From Laburnicola sp. R22_1 (lineage: Eukaryota > Ascomycota > Dothideomycetes > Pleosporales > Didymosphaeriaceae): a DNA stretch of 64,000 bases. The notes beneath the pieces are model-generated. The model had not been told where the DNA came from, did no database searches, and saw only the letters and a program-made list of their open reading frames with translations. Positions within the stretch are counted from its first letter, which is position 1, and every line of letters begins with the position of its first letter. Of this stretch, positions 21,986 through 36,300 are shown piece after piece. The stretch lies in assembly GCA_014281115.1 (NCBI GenBank), contig JACONQ010000005.1, forward strand, positions 806,001 through 870,000, read 5' to 3'. Position numbers and translations under genes: made by a program.

Positions 21986-22317
21986 TATATATAATTAATA
22001 GTGTTTATAGTTTTTAATTCTTTATATTTTATATATTTAATATAACTAGACTAAAAATTCTTTATTAAAATATTAAGCTTATAGTTTATATATAAGTAGG
22101 GCGGCTCTACTTTTTTTATTCTATATGAGACTATATACTTTATTATAGTATCTTAGATATATTAATTAAAATAACCTATAGTGTCTATATACCGTACGGG
22201 CAAGGGCACCTAAGAGGGTTAAGATTTTAATATTGTTACATAATAGCATTACGTAGGGATTATATAATGCCTATACGCCGCAGCCTATGCGTTACAAAAT
22301 CTTCTCCTTTTTATCTA

Positions 22318-23506
22318 CTAGGAAGAGAAACATCGCAGACCTTTTAGGATACAGTACAACACGATAAGAAAAAGCTATAGATGTGCTAAAAATATATTAA
22401 AAAAAGGTAAAGTAGCAAAATAGGTTAGGCTAGGAACTATTTATTAGCACGTGTAAATTAGTCCCTTATACTATAGGTAGTTAATAATATAACACGTAGT
22501 TATCTATACGCATATAATATATAATATATAACTAAAGATTAAGTATTACTATGTAATATATTTAATTATTGCGTAAGACTTTAAGGTTGCTATATCTATC
22601 CTTTATCCTAAAGACGCTATCGCTACTAAATATGCAGTGTTGCGCCCTTACCTAAAAGACGTAAAGAATAACGCGGCTAGGTATAATAGCGAGATACCAC
22701 TTAATATTAAAAACTATATAGGTGTCTATACTAAGGACCTATATAGTAAGTAGATAGCTGCCACGGAATTAGATTACTATATTAAAGAGAATATAGATTT
22801 TAGTAAGTAGAAGTCTAGAATTAAAGGCAGAATAAGCCTTATAATATAAATTACCTGATACTAGTTTAGGTACAAAGTACTTATAATTATTAAAGATAAG
22901 GACTAAAAGAATATAGACATTTTTATATAGTAAGAGTCTAGATTAGCAACTATATACTACTATATAGCTTATAGCAATTACTACCTAATATTAAATCTCT
23001 AATTAATAGCTACTTACTTTAAAAATAGTAGTTATACTAAGTAAGTGCTAGAGGCATAGCAAATATATAATTACGCGCTTATACTAGAGAATTTCTATAG
23101 GTAATAGGTAAAGTAAGGCTAGCAAAGTATTAGGAGTAGGGAGCGCGCACACATTTTATTATATATTGCAGTAGCAATATATTTAGAAGTTCTAAGTAGT
23201 TAATTATTAGGTAATAGGGCGGTAGGTAAAGGTAATCTATTATCTAGTAACATAGCAAAAGGTTAAAAGATAGGTATTAATTGTCTAGTAACGCAGCAGG
23301 CAGGCAGGCAGATAGGATATTATTATTATAGGTTGTCTTAGAAGCTAGGGGAGGCGTTAGAAAAACTTTAACGCGCTTTAGGCTTAGCGCGTATATAATA
23401 TTATGTAGGCGCTAGTAACGTAATAAAAAACGCAGTAACTAAACACAGTGGAGTCACTTAAAAATTAAATAAGTAGACGCAGTTTATAACTCTTGCCCAG
23501 AAGAGT
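22318..23506 (-). mobile_element. S-family element, longest copy (1189 bp), 11-bp target duplication
   Basis: Flanked by CTTTTTATCTA (22307-22317 and 23507-23517); the intact 3' LTR of the host Copia has the single-copy site. The left end TAGGAAGAGAAACATCGCAG is the fixed end also seen in the 60-bp and 96-bp copies. The right end is unique to this copy. No inverted repeats link the two ends and there is no poly(A). It contains an eroded reading frame (next entry). Strand is set so the fixed end is 3', though the internal frame reads the other way. Confidence 0.8.
22583..23180 (+). pseudogene. Unrecognised reading frame inside S
   Basis: A frame with few, RIP-type stops reads KVAISILYPKDAIATKYAVL, later NSEIPLNIKNYIGVYTKDLY, then IAATELDYYIKENIDF and onward to about 23180. 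A run of some 65 codons with one stop in such TA-rich DNA argues for real ancestral coding. I know no family that matches. It could be the element's own protein or a captured host gene fragment. It reads away from the fixed end of S. Confidence 0.45.
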
Positions 23507-24079
23507 CTTTTTATCTATACCCTTTCTAGAAATAAGTAATTAATACTAAGTTATTCTATTATATTATTTTCTTTTTTATACACTTATTCTATACACCCTT
23601 TACGCTTACAAATATAGAGTATTAAATATTAATATCTATATAGCTAGCTATAGAGTCCCTATTTAACACTAATTAGTAGTTAACTAATTCTTAACTCTTA
23701 ACTAGTAAAAGTAAAGACAAATTGTATAAGTTATTATTAGCTATATAATTTATTTTATTATACCCTATTCTGTATATATAAGAGAATAGCAAATTAAACC
23801 TTTATAGAGTTAGTAAGTAACTATTACTACTATATAAAACAAAGGAAGCAATTATATAAGATATATAAAACCTATTCGTATTTATAGAAATAGCAGATTA
23901 ACTCTTTTATTAAGTTAGTAAGTAGATATTGCTACTATATAAAATTTAAGAGAAGATAGTGCACTAAGCATACTACTAATAACTATATAAATATATAGTT
24001 AAATAATAACAAACCTTAATAAAGCGCAACTCTCTATATAACTAACCTATTAAATAAACTAGTTATATAATAACTACCC

Positions 24080-27000
24080 CTACTACTACTTTGCACAAAG
24101 CTCCTGCCTTTACTACCTTTACTTTATAAGACAATATTAATATACCTAAATATACTAAACTATATAATAAGTATACTAAAAAGATAGAAATATTAGAGGC
24201 AACACTACGCAAGAGAATAAAACCTAAGTATTAGAAGTATAAGATTAACCTAGTTAATAATCTCTCTCTATTAAAAATGCAATTATACGCAGTATATACT
24301 ATTACTAATTATTATATATTTTACTAAAAAGAAATAGCTTTCTTAGAATTATTCTAGGAAGACTTTAAAGGATAGGAAGAACACTATTTTTTAAAGTTAA
24401 ATTGTGCGTTTAGAAGAGAGCTTAATATAGTTTTAGGAAAAAAGGGTATTACACTAAGAATAGATACTAGAGCTATAAGTGCTAGCAAACTATATAAAGT
24501 AGCCTAAGGTAATATAAATATTACTTATATATTACTGCCTTTGCTAGCTCGCTTAACTCCTTATATATAAATACTAAGACTAATCTTAAAGATACCTAAG
24601 CTAGTTAGGCTATTGTACAAATCTAAATAACGTAAGGTACTACTATTATAGGCACCTATATAGCTATAGATCCCTATAAATATCTTAAGAGAACCTTTGT
24701 ATAAGTGTTAAGAATAATCTTATTTATATAAATAATTAAATAAACTACTACTCTTCGCATATAGTACCTAACTATTGTTTTGCCTACTTGCTTGCAATTA
24801 TTAAACGCTATATAGAATAGAGCTACTACTAGTTAAATGCGAATTATAGGCACTATACTAATCTATATAGACTAAGCCTATGCTATAATCTAATCTATAA
24901 AAGCTTCTGCCTAAGTATAACCTACCTTCTTAGAGAATTCTAGCTAATAAGATAATCTAATTCTAAAAGGTATAAAATAAGGATAACAACTATACTAGAA
25001 CTCTATATAATATTTTAGTAGATAAGACTAGAATCTTTATAAATCTATATAAACGCCTAGATATTAATAAGGATTAATACCTAAATATATTTTTAGATAT
25101 CCTTACTAGCTATGCGGTATAATATTACCTCTATACTATATATCTTAGATAATTATAGAAGTGCTTATAAAAAGCACTTAATAGTTACTTTAATGCTACT
25201 ATTAACTACAACTAGTATTAAATAAACTAGACTATAATAACTTTTATATAATACTAGTATAGGAATCCTAATAGGAATCTACACAAAGTCCTAGAGGTAA
25301 TAATTAATAGACTTACCCTTGCATAGAGAGTATTAGGTGTAGACTTTACTAGGAAAATTCCTCTCTATACTACTATTATATAAGTATACTATAAATACCT
25401 AGAGCTAGAGTAGGCTATATTTATTTCTAAGCCTACTTATAAAGCTCTATTTACTAATCTCTATATATTAATCTAAGTTATAATTAATTGCCAATTTAAT
25501 TAGTACCTATAAAAGACTAATATATATTATACTAATTGCAAATACAACTTTCCTATATAAAGAGGGAGATTACTAGGCCCTTATAGATAAGAATTTGCGG
25601 ACAATTTGTACTATTATTATTGCGATTTAGATTCTAATTAAATAATATTTATATAACACTAAAAAAGTGTTTTGTATACTATAAGGAAGGTTATTAGTCT
25701 TCTAACTATCTACGCAATAAGCGTACCTACGTAATAAGATAGTATCTTATCTTCTATAAAGAATATAATAATAAAACGCCTTTATATAAAACTATTTAGT
25801 CCTATACTTAGAATATAAAAGGGTATAATAATAAGAAATCTACTTCGCAAAAAGAAGAGGAGTAGAGTAAAAATAATAAGAATAGTAATAATTAAGTATC
25901 CTACCTAACTACTACTACCTATCTTTACTGCACAACTAGCAATTATATTTATAAGATAAAGCTAGAGAAGTATATAGAATAGTTTATTCTTAAAGATTAA
26001 TACTATATAATATACTAAGGTAAACTATAGAATATAGGTATAGTAAGAATTTTCACTATTAGCAAAGCATAGCTAGAGGGATATATATAAGAGAACCTCT
26101 CTATAAATATTAATTAGATACCTAGTAACACTAATATTAGCTTTAGAGGTTAGAACTTATAAGGATCTCTAGAAACTATATAAATTATAAATCTAATAGG
26201 AATAGTTACCTACTATATCTTAGACACTCTAACACTATTTCTACTATTACTAGAAGATGCTAATAAGCTAGGTGCCTACTTTAATAATATTCTAGATATT
26301 ATTATATAAAAGAATAGTATAACTATACCTATTATACGTAAATAGGGACACTCTTTCTTTAATATTAATAAGGAAGAAACTATATCTTTCTTTACTAAAT
26401 AAAATCTCTATTACCTTTATTAATAATTTAAATATCTTTATATAAAAAGACTGTAGAAGATACTTACTAATACTAGCTATAAAGTAGATGCTACTATACT
26501 AAATAAAATTTAGAAGTTTTGCTACTACTATTAATTGTATAAATAAGTCCTACATCGCTTTAAGTTTACTATTAAAAATAATGCCTACTTTAACTATAAG
26601 ATTATTATTAATATTATATATATTAGAACTAGAGATACACTATATATTATAGATGCAAATATATTATTTTAAGCTATAATCTTTTTAAAATTACTATCTG
26701 CACAAAATGCGTAGAAAGTTCTTTATAAATACTAAATTAATATCTACTAAGGTCTACCTCACTATATTATATATAACCTAGGTATAAACTTTGTACTAGA
26801 TAAGTTTAGGAACTATATAAAGATTATTAGCGCAACCTATAGGCAAATGCCTATAGAAGTATATTAGATAATAGAAAAGGTTAAGTGTTTACATGCACCT
26901 CTTTGCAAAGTCTTTAATATTCTTAAGGCTAAACTAAAAGATTATATAAATGAAAAGGATATTTTCTAAATAGCTATTAAAGCTATAAATAATATTATAG

Positions 27001-29100
27001 GCCTAGATAGCCTTATTCCTACACTGCTAGTCTTTAGCGCGTATTCTAGAATTAGTATAGATTTTTTCTATTATCTAATATTATTATATATATAAATACT
27101 ATATAAAAGGTAATAAAGATATTATAAAAAGAAAGAGATAAAACTAATATTAATTATACACTAAATACCTATAATAGTTTATTAGTAGCGCACAAGGTTC
27201 TTAAGCTCCTACTTAGATTTAAAGTTATAGTCTAGAGAGAGAAAAGTAGATAGATAGGCTTATATAAAATTAAGGGCATTAAGAATAGAAATATATTTTT
27301 TAACCTAGGGAATAGTTTAGTAAAGTTTTGCTATACGCAAGTTAAGCTATACTATTATAAAAAAATTATACTCTCCTACTATTATATAAAGTAAATAATA
27401 TTGCTCCTATATAAAGGGATCTTCTAGGAAAGAAATCGAGAGGCTGTTTAAGAAAGGATACTGCATTCCTTTCCTAGAAAGAGATAAGTAATTAGAAACT
27501 ATCTCTAAAGCTCTATACAGAAGGTATAATTATAATACCTAGAGCACTTTTTAAAAAGTTAGATTGCATAAAGATAGATACTCTTATTACTAATAGTATA
27601 TTTAAAATTTGTTTCTTTAACTTATTTAAGCATAAAGGCAGAATCTTTAACCTCCACCTTATATAAAAAGTTAAGGGTAAGACTACTTAACTCTATAAGA
27701 AACTCTACCTTGTATTTACTAGCCACTCTAATAAAGAGAAGGATAAAATTCTTATCTAATTACCTAATATTTAAAAAATAAGCTAGCGCCTACTCCTTAT
27801 ATTAGGAACAAGCCTTTAGGTAATATATAGAATGTATTTTAAACTATAAAATATTATCTAGGCCTATATTTAGTCTACTAATAAACTAAACTACACACTT
27901 CATACTAAACTACCTAAGAAACTATATATAAACTTTCTATTAAACACATTTTTCTATATTATATAACTACTTTATAGTGTAGCTAAATTAGGTCTTTACT
28001 AGTTTAAGACCTACTATAACTACTATAAAAAAACTTAGTATAAAGACTTTATTATATAATTTATATCTACTTATTACTAATAAAGAAGAGCACACCTTTA
28101 GAATTACTAGCCTTTAGATAGATAATACCCTTAGTATTATTAATAAGAACATCGCACAAAGAAAAAAAGAAGAGCTAAAGAAAGTAGCCTTTTATATAAA
28201 GAATAAGACTATTCTTACTAAGGACTAACCTATTAAGTTTAATAGTAGAAGAATTTAGCTTATATATAACACTATAATTCTTATATATAAAGGTTAAATA
28301 AAGGGCCTTTGCATAATTAATCCTAAAGATAATAATACTACTTAAAAATATATAGAGCAGTATACAAAAGACGCCTATATTATATTTATATACTAACTAG
28401 AAGCTGTATTTAATTTATCTATTACTACTTAGACTATATTACCCTTATATAAAGATATTAAGATATTAAACACATAAATCTAATAGCAAATTAATAATAG
28501 TAAGCATAGTCTTACTTTTATACTATTAGATATTTATTCCGCAAAGCTATTTATCTTTACTAATAGCTTATTTACTAATAATAAGGACCTAAGCTAGGAT
28601 TTCTAATCACTCTAGATAATAAGCATTATATAGGTAATAGTAATAACTTTAATATCTTAGCAAATACTATATACTAGAATTTAACTAAGTATAAAAGAGT
28701 AATAAGAAGTGTTCTTACTAGTAAGCTGTATAGTATAGTAGGAGGCTTTAATAATACTATTACTATTAGCATAACTCTCTAGAAAATTATACACACACTT
28801 AGTCTACTACTAATTTCTATATTTATTTATATAGATATAAAGTCTCTCTATAACTACCTTATATAACTAGGAACTATAAATAAAAAGCGCCTTATAATTA
28901 ATATTATATTACTCTATAAATTATATAAGCACTACAAGATTTCTAAAATTAGATATATTAATAGAAAGGACAACTCTAATAATGCCTATATAAAAAAGGC
29001 CCTAAACTAGACTCTAGAGTTCTTAATCTCTCGCAACACCTTAATAATTACTATTAAAGTATTAATAGATCGCTTTAAGCCTGCCTATGTAAGCTCTTCC
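24080..29100 (+). pseudogene. Copia gag-pol remnant
   Basis: Gag spans about 24080-25650. The zinc knuckle near 25665-25715 reads CFVYYKEGY*SSNY, the family's CFVCHKEGxWSSNH with Cys/His turned Tyr. The protease region is poorly preserved. Integrase (about 26330-27100) has IRK*GHSFFN, then FKFTIKNNAYFNYKIIINI, then Y*IIEKVKCLHAPL. The RT region (about 27590-28120) has VKGKTT and KLPKKLYINFLLNT. RNase H (about 28500-29060) has YSAKLFIFTNSLFTNNKDLS and GTINKKRLIINIILL, with RYINRKDNSNNAYIKKA for the family's RWINGQDNPADAMTK. Many stops at Gln/Arg/Trp sites. This is a fungal Pseudoviridae polyprotein with the usual order, integrase before RT. Confidence 0.75.
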
Positions 29101-29647
29101 TAGCCTTTATATAAAACTATTTCTTTATTATTTATTTATTCTTTTACATAATATATTTATTTAATTCTTTTTATACGTATATATTACTTAAAATATATAT
29201 TTTCTAATCTATTCTTTATATAAAAAGAGAAGAGACATAGTATATATGTATTTAGAAAAAGTCTTTTTATTTTAGTATTAATAGATAATATCTAGTATTA
29301 TTTATCCTATTACTCTAGCCCTATCTAATATAATAATTGTACCTAGCACTATAGCTCTACTATATATAAAAACTATATAATTCTATCTAGAAGCCTATTA
29401 GTATATAGTACTTAGTAAAGGGCCTAGGCCTAATTATACTACTATAGTAGTAGGTGTATAAAGTATCCCTACAGTAACTATATAACTAGACTAATAGCGT
29501 ATATAAATATTCTTTGCACTAAATAACTTTAGTAGCCTATAGACGTAGGTCTATACTAGCTAGAAGAATATTATTAATATTATGCAAAGGCATATGCGCA
29601 ATACTAAGTTCCTAAGCCTATTTTAAAGTTAGTATTTATATAAAAGC

Positions 29648-29891
29648 TGTAAGGGCGATATACGGCCTTATAGGGCAAACCTCTTAGAGATAGCTAGTAT
29701 AGTTAAAAGAGATAACTGAATTAAGACTATACTAATATAGGGGATAAGGAAGGAACCTAGGGGGCCCTATACTAACTACGCGCTAACACTAACTAGAAAA
29801 GACGCCTTCTATAAAATAAAAGGCGCTATTAGGGTGTAAAAAGAAAGGTAATAGTAAATAGCTAGTAGGGAGGTAGGCATAAACTATTATA
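29648..29891 (-). repeat. Element B 3' LTR
   Basis: 244 bp, matching 37702-37980 and 16687-16943. It lacks about 30 bp near its middle relative to the 5' LTR. Confidence 0.85.
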
Positions 29892-30299
29892 TAACTCCCC
29901 TTTTAAGGCCTAAAAATAGAAAGGAAAGTACGTAAAAATAGGGTGTTTTAGCAGATTTTTAATATAACTAGCACTATTGTAGGGCTAAAGAGAGCTAGAA
30001 TAGGGGTAATAGACCCCTACAGTTCTAGTGGTAGCCTTAGTTTTTAATTTAGGTGCTATTTAGTGAAGATATTAAAAAAAGTTATTAGGAGTAAATTAAT
30101 AGATTAGTAGAAAAATATAGTAGAAACTATATCTTAGTGTTTGGCGTTTTGCTAATAGAGTATATTCTTAGCTCTAACACTATATAAAAATATAGTTAGC
30201 TAAAAAAATTCTAGTTAGTTTATTGCGCGCTAGCGCAATTATATTATATAAGGTTTTCTAGTACTATAAAAGAGCGTTTTAAAAAATGTGTTAACCTAA

Positions 30300-33200
30300 C
30301 TATATAGTTTTTAATTAGGGCAGGGTAGCTTCTAAAGCTATAGGGGCCGTTAGCAGTAGTGGAGATATCTAGAAGTAAAAGGGCTATTAGGGGGTAAGAG
30401 TACTAAAAAGTAATAGGTATTTAGTTATATATGTAAGCCTAAGGGTGTGTAGGTATTAAAAAGAAATAGGTATCTAGCTAAGCATGCCTAATACAGCGCT
30501 TTAACTCTATCTTTATAGGCATATTATCTTTAGGAATAGACTCTAGAAAGGTATTTTAAAGGGCAGGGTCTAGCTAAATAGGCAACTATTTTAGTAAACT
30601 AGCTTGCTTAGGGTACTCTCAATAGTAAGCTTTAATTAGTAGAGGAGAGTTAATAAAGTTATTAGTAGGGTAGTAGATTAGATTAGAGTTATACTCTTTC
30701 TACACTGTCTAGTACTTTAGTATTTTATAGTCTACTTTGCTATTAAGGATATAAGAAACTAGCTACTTAGAAACTTTATCTACCTTAATAAGTAGTTCTA
30801 AAGATTGCAATTAACCTAGTAAGGGATTATTTAGATCCCTTTAAAGCCTATTAGTATAGAATACTAGGTGAACTTTTATATATTATAGAAGTTTAAGTAT
30901 AAATAAGTAGCCTTTCTTACCTATAATTAGGTATAGTCCTTTTATTTAATAATCTAACTTAACTAATAGGCGTTTAGTAATAAATCCCTTTAGGGTAATA
31001 AAGATCCAGTCCCTAACATTAAAATTAATAGCTTGTCTGTATTTATTAGCCTACTCTAATTATATTTCCTAGGCAGTAGATATATTAGCGTAGGCGGTGT
31101 TATGGATAAATTTATAGGCTTTAGTATAGACCTTAACTTACGCCTTAGCCTTTTCTAAAGTAATATTATCTAGAGATTTAGTAACTAATTAGGTACACTT
31201 ACACTAGTCCTAGTAAAAGTATAGCTAATATTTAAACTTAATCTTAAAAGGCGAAACTCTAGTGCTGTTATAGGGTAGTATTGCTTAGGCCTAGTTTATA
31301 CTAGGCAGTAAATCTAACTAGTTATCTTAATAAAAGTTAATAAATTGATGCAGACGCTAGTTAAGATACTAATTTATAATTTTAGTTTAGTTATTAGTTT
31401 ATAAATGCTGCGCTATAGAGAAAAGTTGCTTAATACCTATAAGCTTATACAAAGTAGCTAAGAAAGTAGAGATAAACTAGGGGCTATAGTTAGAGATAAT
31501 TAATCTAGGGGGGCTAAAGACTCTAAATATATACTAATAGTAGAGATTAGTAGCTTATTTAGCAGTAACTATCTTATAGTAGAGTATAGAAAAGGCACAC
31601 TTAGATAGGTAGTAATAAGATATTATTACGTTATTATACCCTTTCTTATCCTTAGAAAATAATTTAAAATTAATTAAGATATCTTGCTAGACATTTTTAG
31701 GGATAGAAAGTAGGTGTAATAAGTCTGACTTTTTATCTAGTAGGGGCTTACTTTACTAGCAGTCTTTATAATTAGAGATATACTTATTAATATTAGTAGT
31801 TATGTGCTTCTAGTAATATAACTAGTATAAAAGCTAAAGAGTTTTTTATAGACCTAAATAGGTAGTAACCTAATAAGTATATATTGTTTAAATTAGATGC
31901 GTCTAGAGAAACTTTATAGAGGGAACTACTAAGTAGTCTTTATAAAAAAGTAACTCTACAGAGGTAAGGGCAAAACCTAGTAATCCTAAATAGGCAGCTT
32001 TTTAGAGCAATTTAAGGACCTTATATATTTAATTAGTATATAGTAGGCAATTAATAAGTATATAAGGATAGGCTTCTTTAGGACTTATATTAACTTTTTC
32101 TTCCTCCTACTCTATAATTATAATAGTTATAAGGACTACTTTAGTAGTATTTAGTAGTTATAGGAGAAAAACTAGGTATAAGCCTCTTAATCCTTCTCCT
32201 TCTATAACTTTAGCTTATTTTATTTTCTAGATAGTGTATTAGCTATAATATTTGTAGTGCCTAGTTAGTATGTAATTTAATAATAGTATTTAGATAGCTT
32301 CTTAAACTAATAAATTTACTATAAAAAGAGCTTATATTTAGTGCTAAAGTATTTAAGAACCAAATAATTAATAATAATATTAAAGGTCTTAGCGGTTTAG
32401 AGGCTAATTAGTTGCACTCTCTATTCTAAAAGGCCCTATATAACTACTAATATTTTCTTATTATAAATATTATAATTTAACTTAGTAAGCTTTAATAATT
32501 TAGAGTACTATGTAACTAGGCGCTAGGTACTATTAGATTACAGTTAACTAAAAGAGCCTATATTAACACTATTACTAGAGTTAGTTTCTATATAAGTAAT
32601 CTAAAATAGAAAGTACTATAAGACTAGGATATCGCTAGCTATAAGTTGCTTAGTAGCTTTAAAGGTAGCACGTTCCTAGTCTCTAAAGGTATAAAAGGCA
32701 CTATTTTTTAGCAGCTTAATTAGGGGGCAAATAACCCACCTATAATAAGAATGAAAAAAGTAGTAATAGTTGCAAAAGCCTAAAAAGCTCTATAATACTT
32801 TAAGTATTATAGGCTCTTTCTATTTCTAAACTATAGTAGTCTTTATAGGATTCTTATAGATTTCTTTAGTGCTAATAATATATTCTAAGAACTTAGTTTC
32901 TATTATAGCAAATTCGCATTTCTTAAGATGAGCTTAAAGATTAGTATTCTTTAAGTAAAGTAGGACCTTATAAACGTGTTCTTTGTATTCTAGAGGATCT
33001 TTAGAAAAGATAAAGATATTATTAATATATATAGTATAGAAGTTATCTAGATAATTACCTAGAACGCTATTAATAAACTATTAAAAGGTGGCAGGACTAT
33101 TATAGAGACTAAAGGGCAAGACCTTATACTTATAATTTCTATACTAGGTTTAAAAAGTAGTTAGCGCTTTAGTCTCTAAAGTAAGCTAGATTTAATAAAA

Positions 33201-36200
33201 TACTTAGCAAATATTAAGCTTCATAAAGAGTCTTACTCTAGAGAGGTGTATAAGTATCTCCTTAATAAGTAGAATTACTATAATATTCTTTTTAGTAATA
33301 GTATTAAGTTAGTAGTAATTAATATAAAAGTACTAACCTCTATTTAGCTTTTTAGCAAATAATACTAGCAAAGCAAAGCTAGCGTTGCTAGGGACAATAA
33401 ACCTACACTTAATATAGTTATTAATATAGGCTTTAAGAAGTTTAAAGTACTTTAAGAATATATTATATAAAGGCAAGATAGTAAGTGTAAATAGGTCTTT
33501 AGTAAGGTTAATATAGTAATTAACACCCTTTTAGTAAGGTAGAAGGGTGTTAGAATCTAATTTTAAAAAATAGATAGGCTCCGCTTTAGCGTATCCTAGC
33601 TAGGGAAGCGCTTATTCTATTTTAGCAAGTAGGTTAGCTTAGGACTTATTTTCTAGGCTGTGCATCTTGCTCTTGCAGTCCTTAATAAGTTTGACTAGCT
33701 TATAGGGACTAGTACAACTAATAATTATATTAGACCTATAGCCACTATTTAAAGCAAAGGCTATAGCGCTTACTATATTAATATTAAAGCTAGTAGTATA
33801 TAATTGTTCCTACGTTAGCGCCTAAATAAGTTCTAAAAAATTAGCTAAATTCTATATAGCTAGTAGGTCTACTAAACGCAATTTATTATTTATTTTTCGC
33901 AAGTTCTCCTTCTATATTAGTAATTTAGTAAGGCGGAAGGGAGCTATCCTAGGTTATTCTAGCTAGAGTAGTTCTAATTAAATAGTTAATTCCTATAAGA
34001 GCTGTCTAATCTTTAGATTAGCTTCTCTAGTAGGATTATAGTCTCTAGGTATAGGGCTAGGAGTAATACTTAAATTCTATCGCATAATTTCTAGGGACTA
34101 GTTTTGCTAGTAGCTTCCTTAGATAGTAGGGATAGAGTAACTAATAGGCAACTTGTTATCAAATAGCTCTTTATCTAAAGAAGATAGCTCTATAGTCTCT
34201 ACGCTACTATCTCTATTAAAGTTATTCTTATAGCTTAGTTTCTAGTAAGCCTTTAAGTACGTTCTAATAACTAAGATAGTGGGGTTAGGAAGCTAAATAG
34301 AGATTTCCTTAGAGACGCTCTAGTTAGCTTTTAATAAGCAAGTTTATTAGTAGTTATAGTCTTACTTTTTAAGTAGGCTATTCTATTAAGTAGTGTTGTC
34401 CTAGTAGGAAGAGTTAGGTAGGGGGAAAGTCTATAGTAGAACAAGGTTGCTAGCAAAGGTTAAATTCTTATTATCTTTCTAACAAAGGCGACGGTCCTAA
34501 GCATTAACTAGGCAGTTAGCTTACTTAAAAAATTTCCTACTAATAATAAAATTATAGTCCCCTATATTATAGAAAATAAACTATATAGTAAAGCTATATT
34601 TATTAATATTAAGCTAGACTATAAAATAGATATCTACTTTTATGCTTCTCTTTTCTATAAAGTTTTTAAGGGGATTAGTATCTTTAGGTAGAGGAGTTTA
34701 GCTTTAAGCTATTTTTATACTACCTTTATATACCTTAAAGCAACAAGATTATAAGCGCTAGTATTAGTGTCTATTAAGACTTATAACCTAAGAGCTAATT
34801 CTTAAAATATAATTTGCACTAGCAGAACTAGTTAGAGGCCTCTAAATAGCTTAGGGACCCTTACTATCTTGCCACCTATAGGCGATAATTTTAGCTTAGT
34901 ATCTGCGTTTTATAATTAAAACTATAGTTTATTAAGATTAATTAGTTTAGTAGCCTCTATATAAGCTACTAGATTAGGGTAGTCTAGTAGCACGCATTTA
35001 AAGTCTTATTATCTAATAAATTACCTACCTCTAAATTAGAGTAGTAGATAATACTAAGTTTGTTTAAATTTAGATTATCCGCTATATCTATAATTACTTA
35101 TATAGCTACCTTTTTAGTGTAGGGGTAGTAGCGTAAGTGTTTATTTCCTACTTTGCCACACTTAAAACAGGCGTAGTTCTAGACACACTACGCCCTAGTC
35201 TAATTATAAAGAATAGAGAAGAAAATAGTAGGTTAAATATTAGTAGTAGGTCTAAAGTAGAGTGCTAATTTAGTAGGGGCTGCGTATAAAGGCTATAATC
35301 TAAAGGGTAATATCTAAAAAGAAGTTCTTATATGCACCTAGAAAGAGGTTATTATATTATTATCCTAAAACGTGTAGCTAGCTACAGTTATTTAGCGTTT
35401 AATTACTAGATAGTTAATATTAGAATCTTTTATTTCTTACTACAGTATTAACTTAAGACTTCTAGTTAATTTAAGTTGTAATTTATTCTTTTAGGTCTTT
35501 GCGTCTAGTTTACCTTTGCTAGCTAGGCTTTTAAAAGCCTATAGAAACGTCTAGGCGTCTATTTTATTAGAGAGAAAAAGCTTATAAAACTTCTTACGTG
35601 CCTATTAGAGAGCAAAGGAATTATAGTAAGTCTTTTCTAGAAATTTAAAGAGTGCTTTAGGTCTATAATCTTTTTAGAGGGCCTAATTTGTTTAACACTA
35701 ATTTTGTGCTACCTCTTAAGGCGCGCCTTTAAAATAGCTAAGAATAGCTTTTATAAGATTGTCTTAATCTTCCTTATTATTATTGTCTTAGTAATAGTTT
35801 GTGTTTACGCAGATTTTGTTATATATATCCTCTAGCTAATCTTTAATACTAGGGCTAAGTTAACCTTTTTTATAGTACTTATTAATATTAGGTAGCTTTG
35901 CAGAGCGTTCTAGCTTAGATATACTAGATAGGGCGGCTAAAGTATATTTGCTTTAGGGCATATTAATTTAGGTACTATTAGTAAGCTTAGTTTATATATA
36001 TCCTAGAACTAAAAAGTAGTAAAAATTATTATTCTATTATAGAGTAGGCACTATAAGCTAGAGCAAATATTATAGTGTATATTAGGACGCGGCTAGGTAA
36101 AATAAGCTTTGCTTAGCTACCTAAGGGCAATATAAACTATATAGTAGATTAGGTATTTTTAGGCTAAAGGGTTTTAAAGGGACTTAAGTGCGGTACTATA

Positions 36201-36300
36201 AATTATAACTATCTTTAATAAAGGGGAGAACTTTTTTAGGGCTAAATAAGCCTTATCTAATAGCTACTTAATTAGTAATATTAGGCTAGAAGTAGAAATC
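30300..36300 (-). pseudogene. Gypsy B gag-pol remnant
   Basis: Read on the minus strand: gag with a partly preserved zinc knuckle at 35175-35135 (CFKCGKVGNK, third ligand lost); RT at about 33550-32800 with active site YINNIFIF, both Asp now Asn; RNase H at about 32720-32250, uninterrupted at the site where A has its S insertion; integrase at about 31950-30900. The chromodomain-like tail of A has its counterpart at about 30770-30550. Stops concentrate at Gln, Arg and Trp positions. The whole is co-linear with A from about 33770 down to 30020, so the two copies can be used to polarise mutations. Confidence 0.75.

Larger units (their letters stand above)
22182..23668 (+). repeat. Copia 5' LTR, split by S insertion
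   Basis: 22182-22317 plus 23518-23668 together match the 287-bp 3' LTR (38800-39086). The intervening DNA is the S element with an 11-bp duplication. Confidence 0.85.

Noticed and set aside
22318..23506. Mutator-like element, from the 9-11 bp duplications
   Set aside because: No terminal inverted repeats, and the three copies share only one end.
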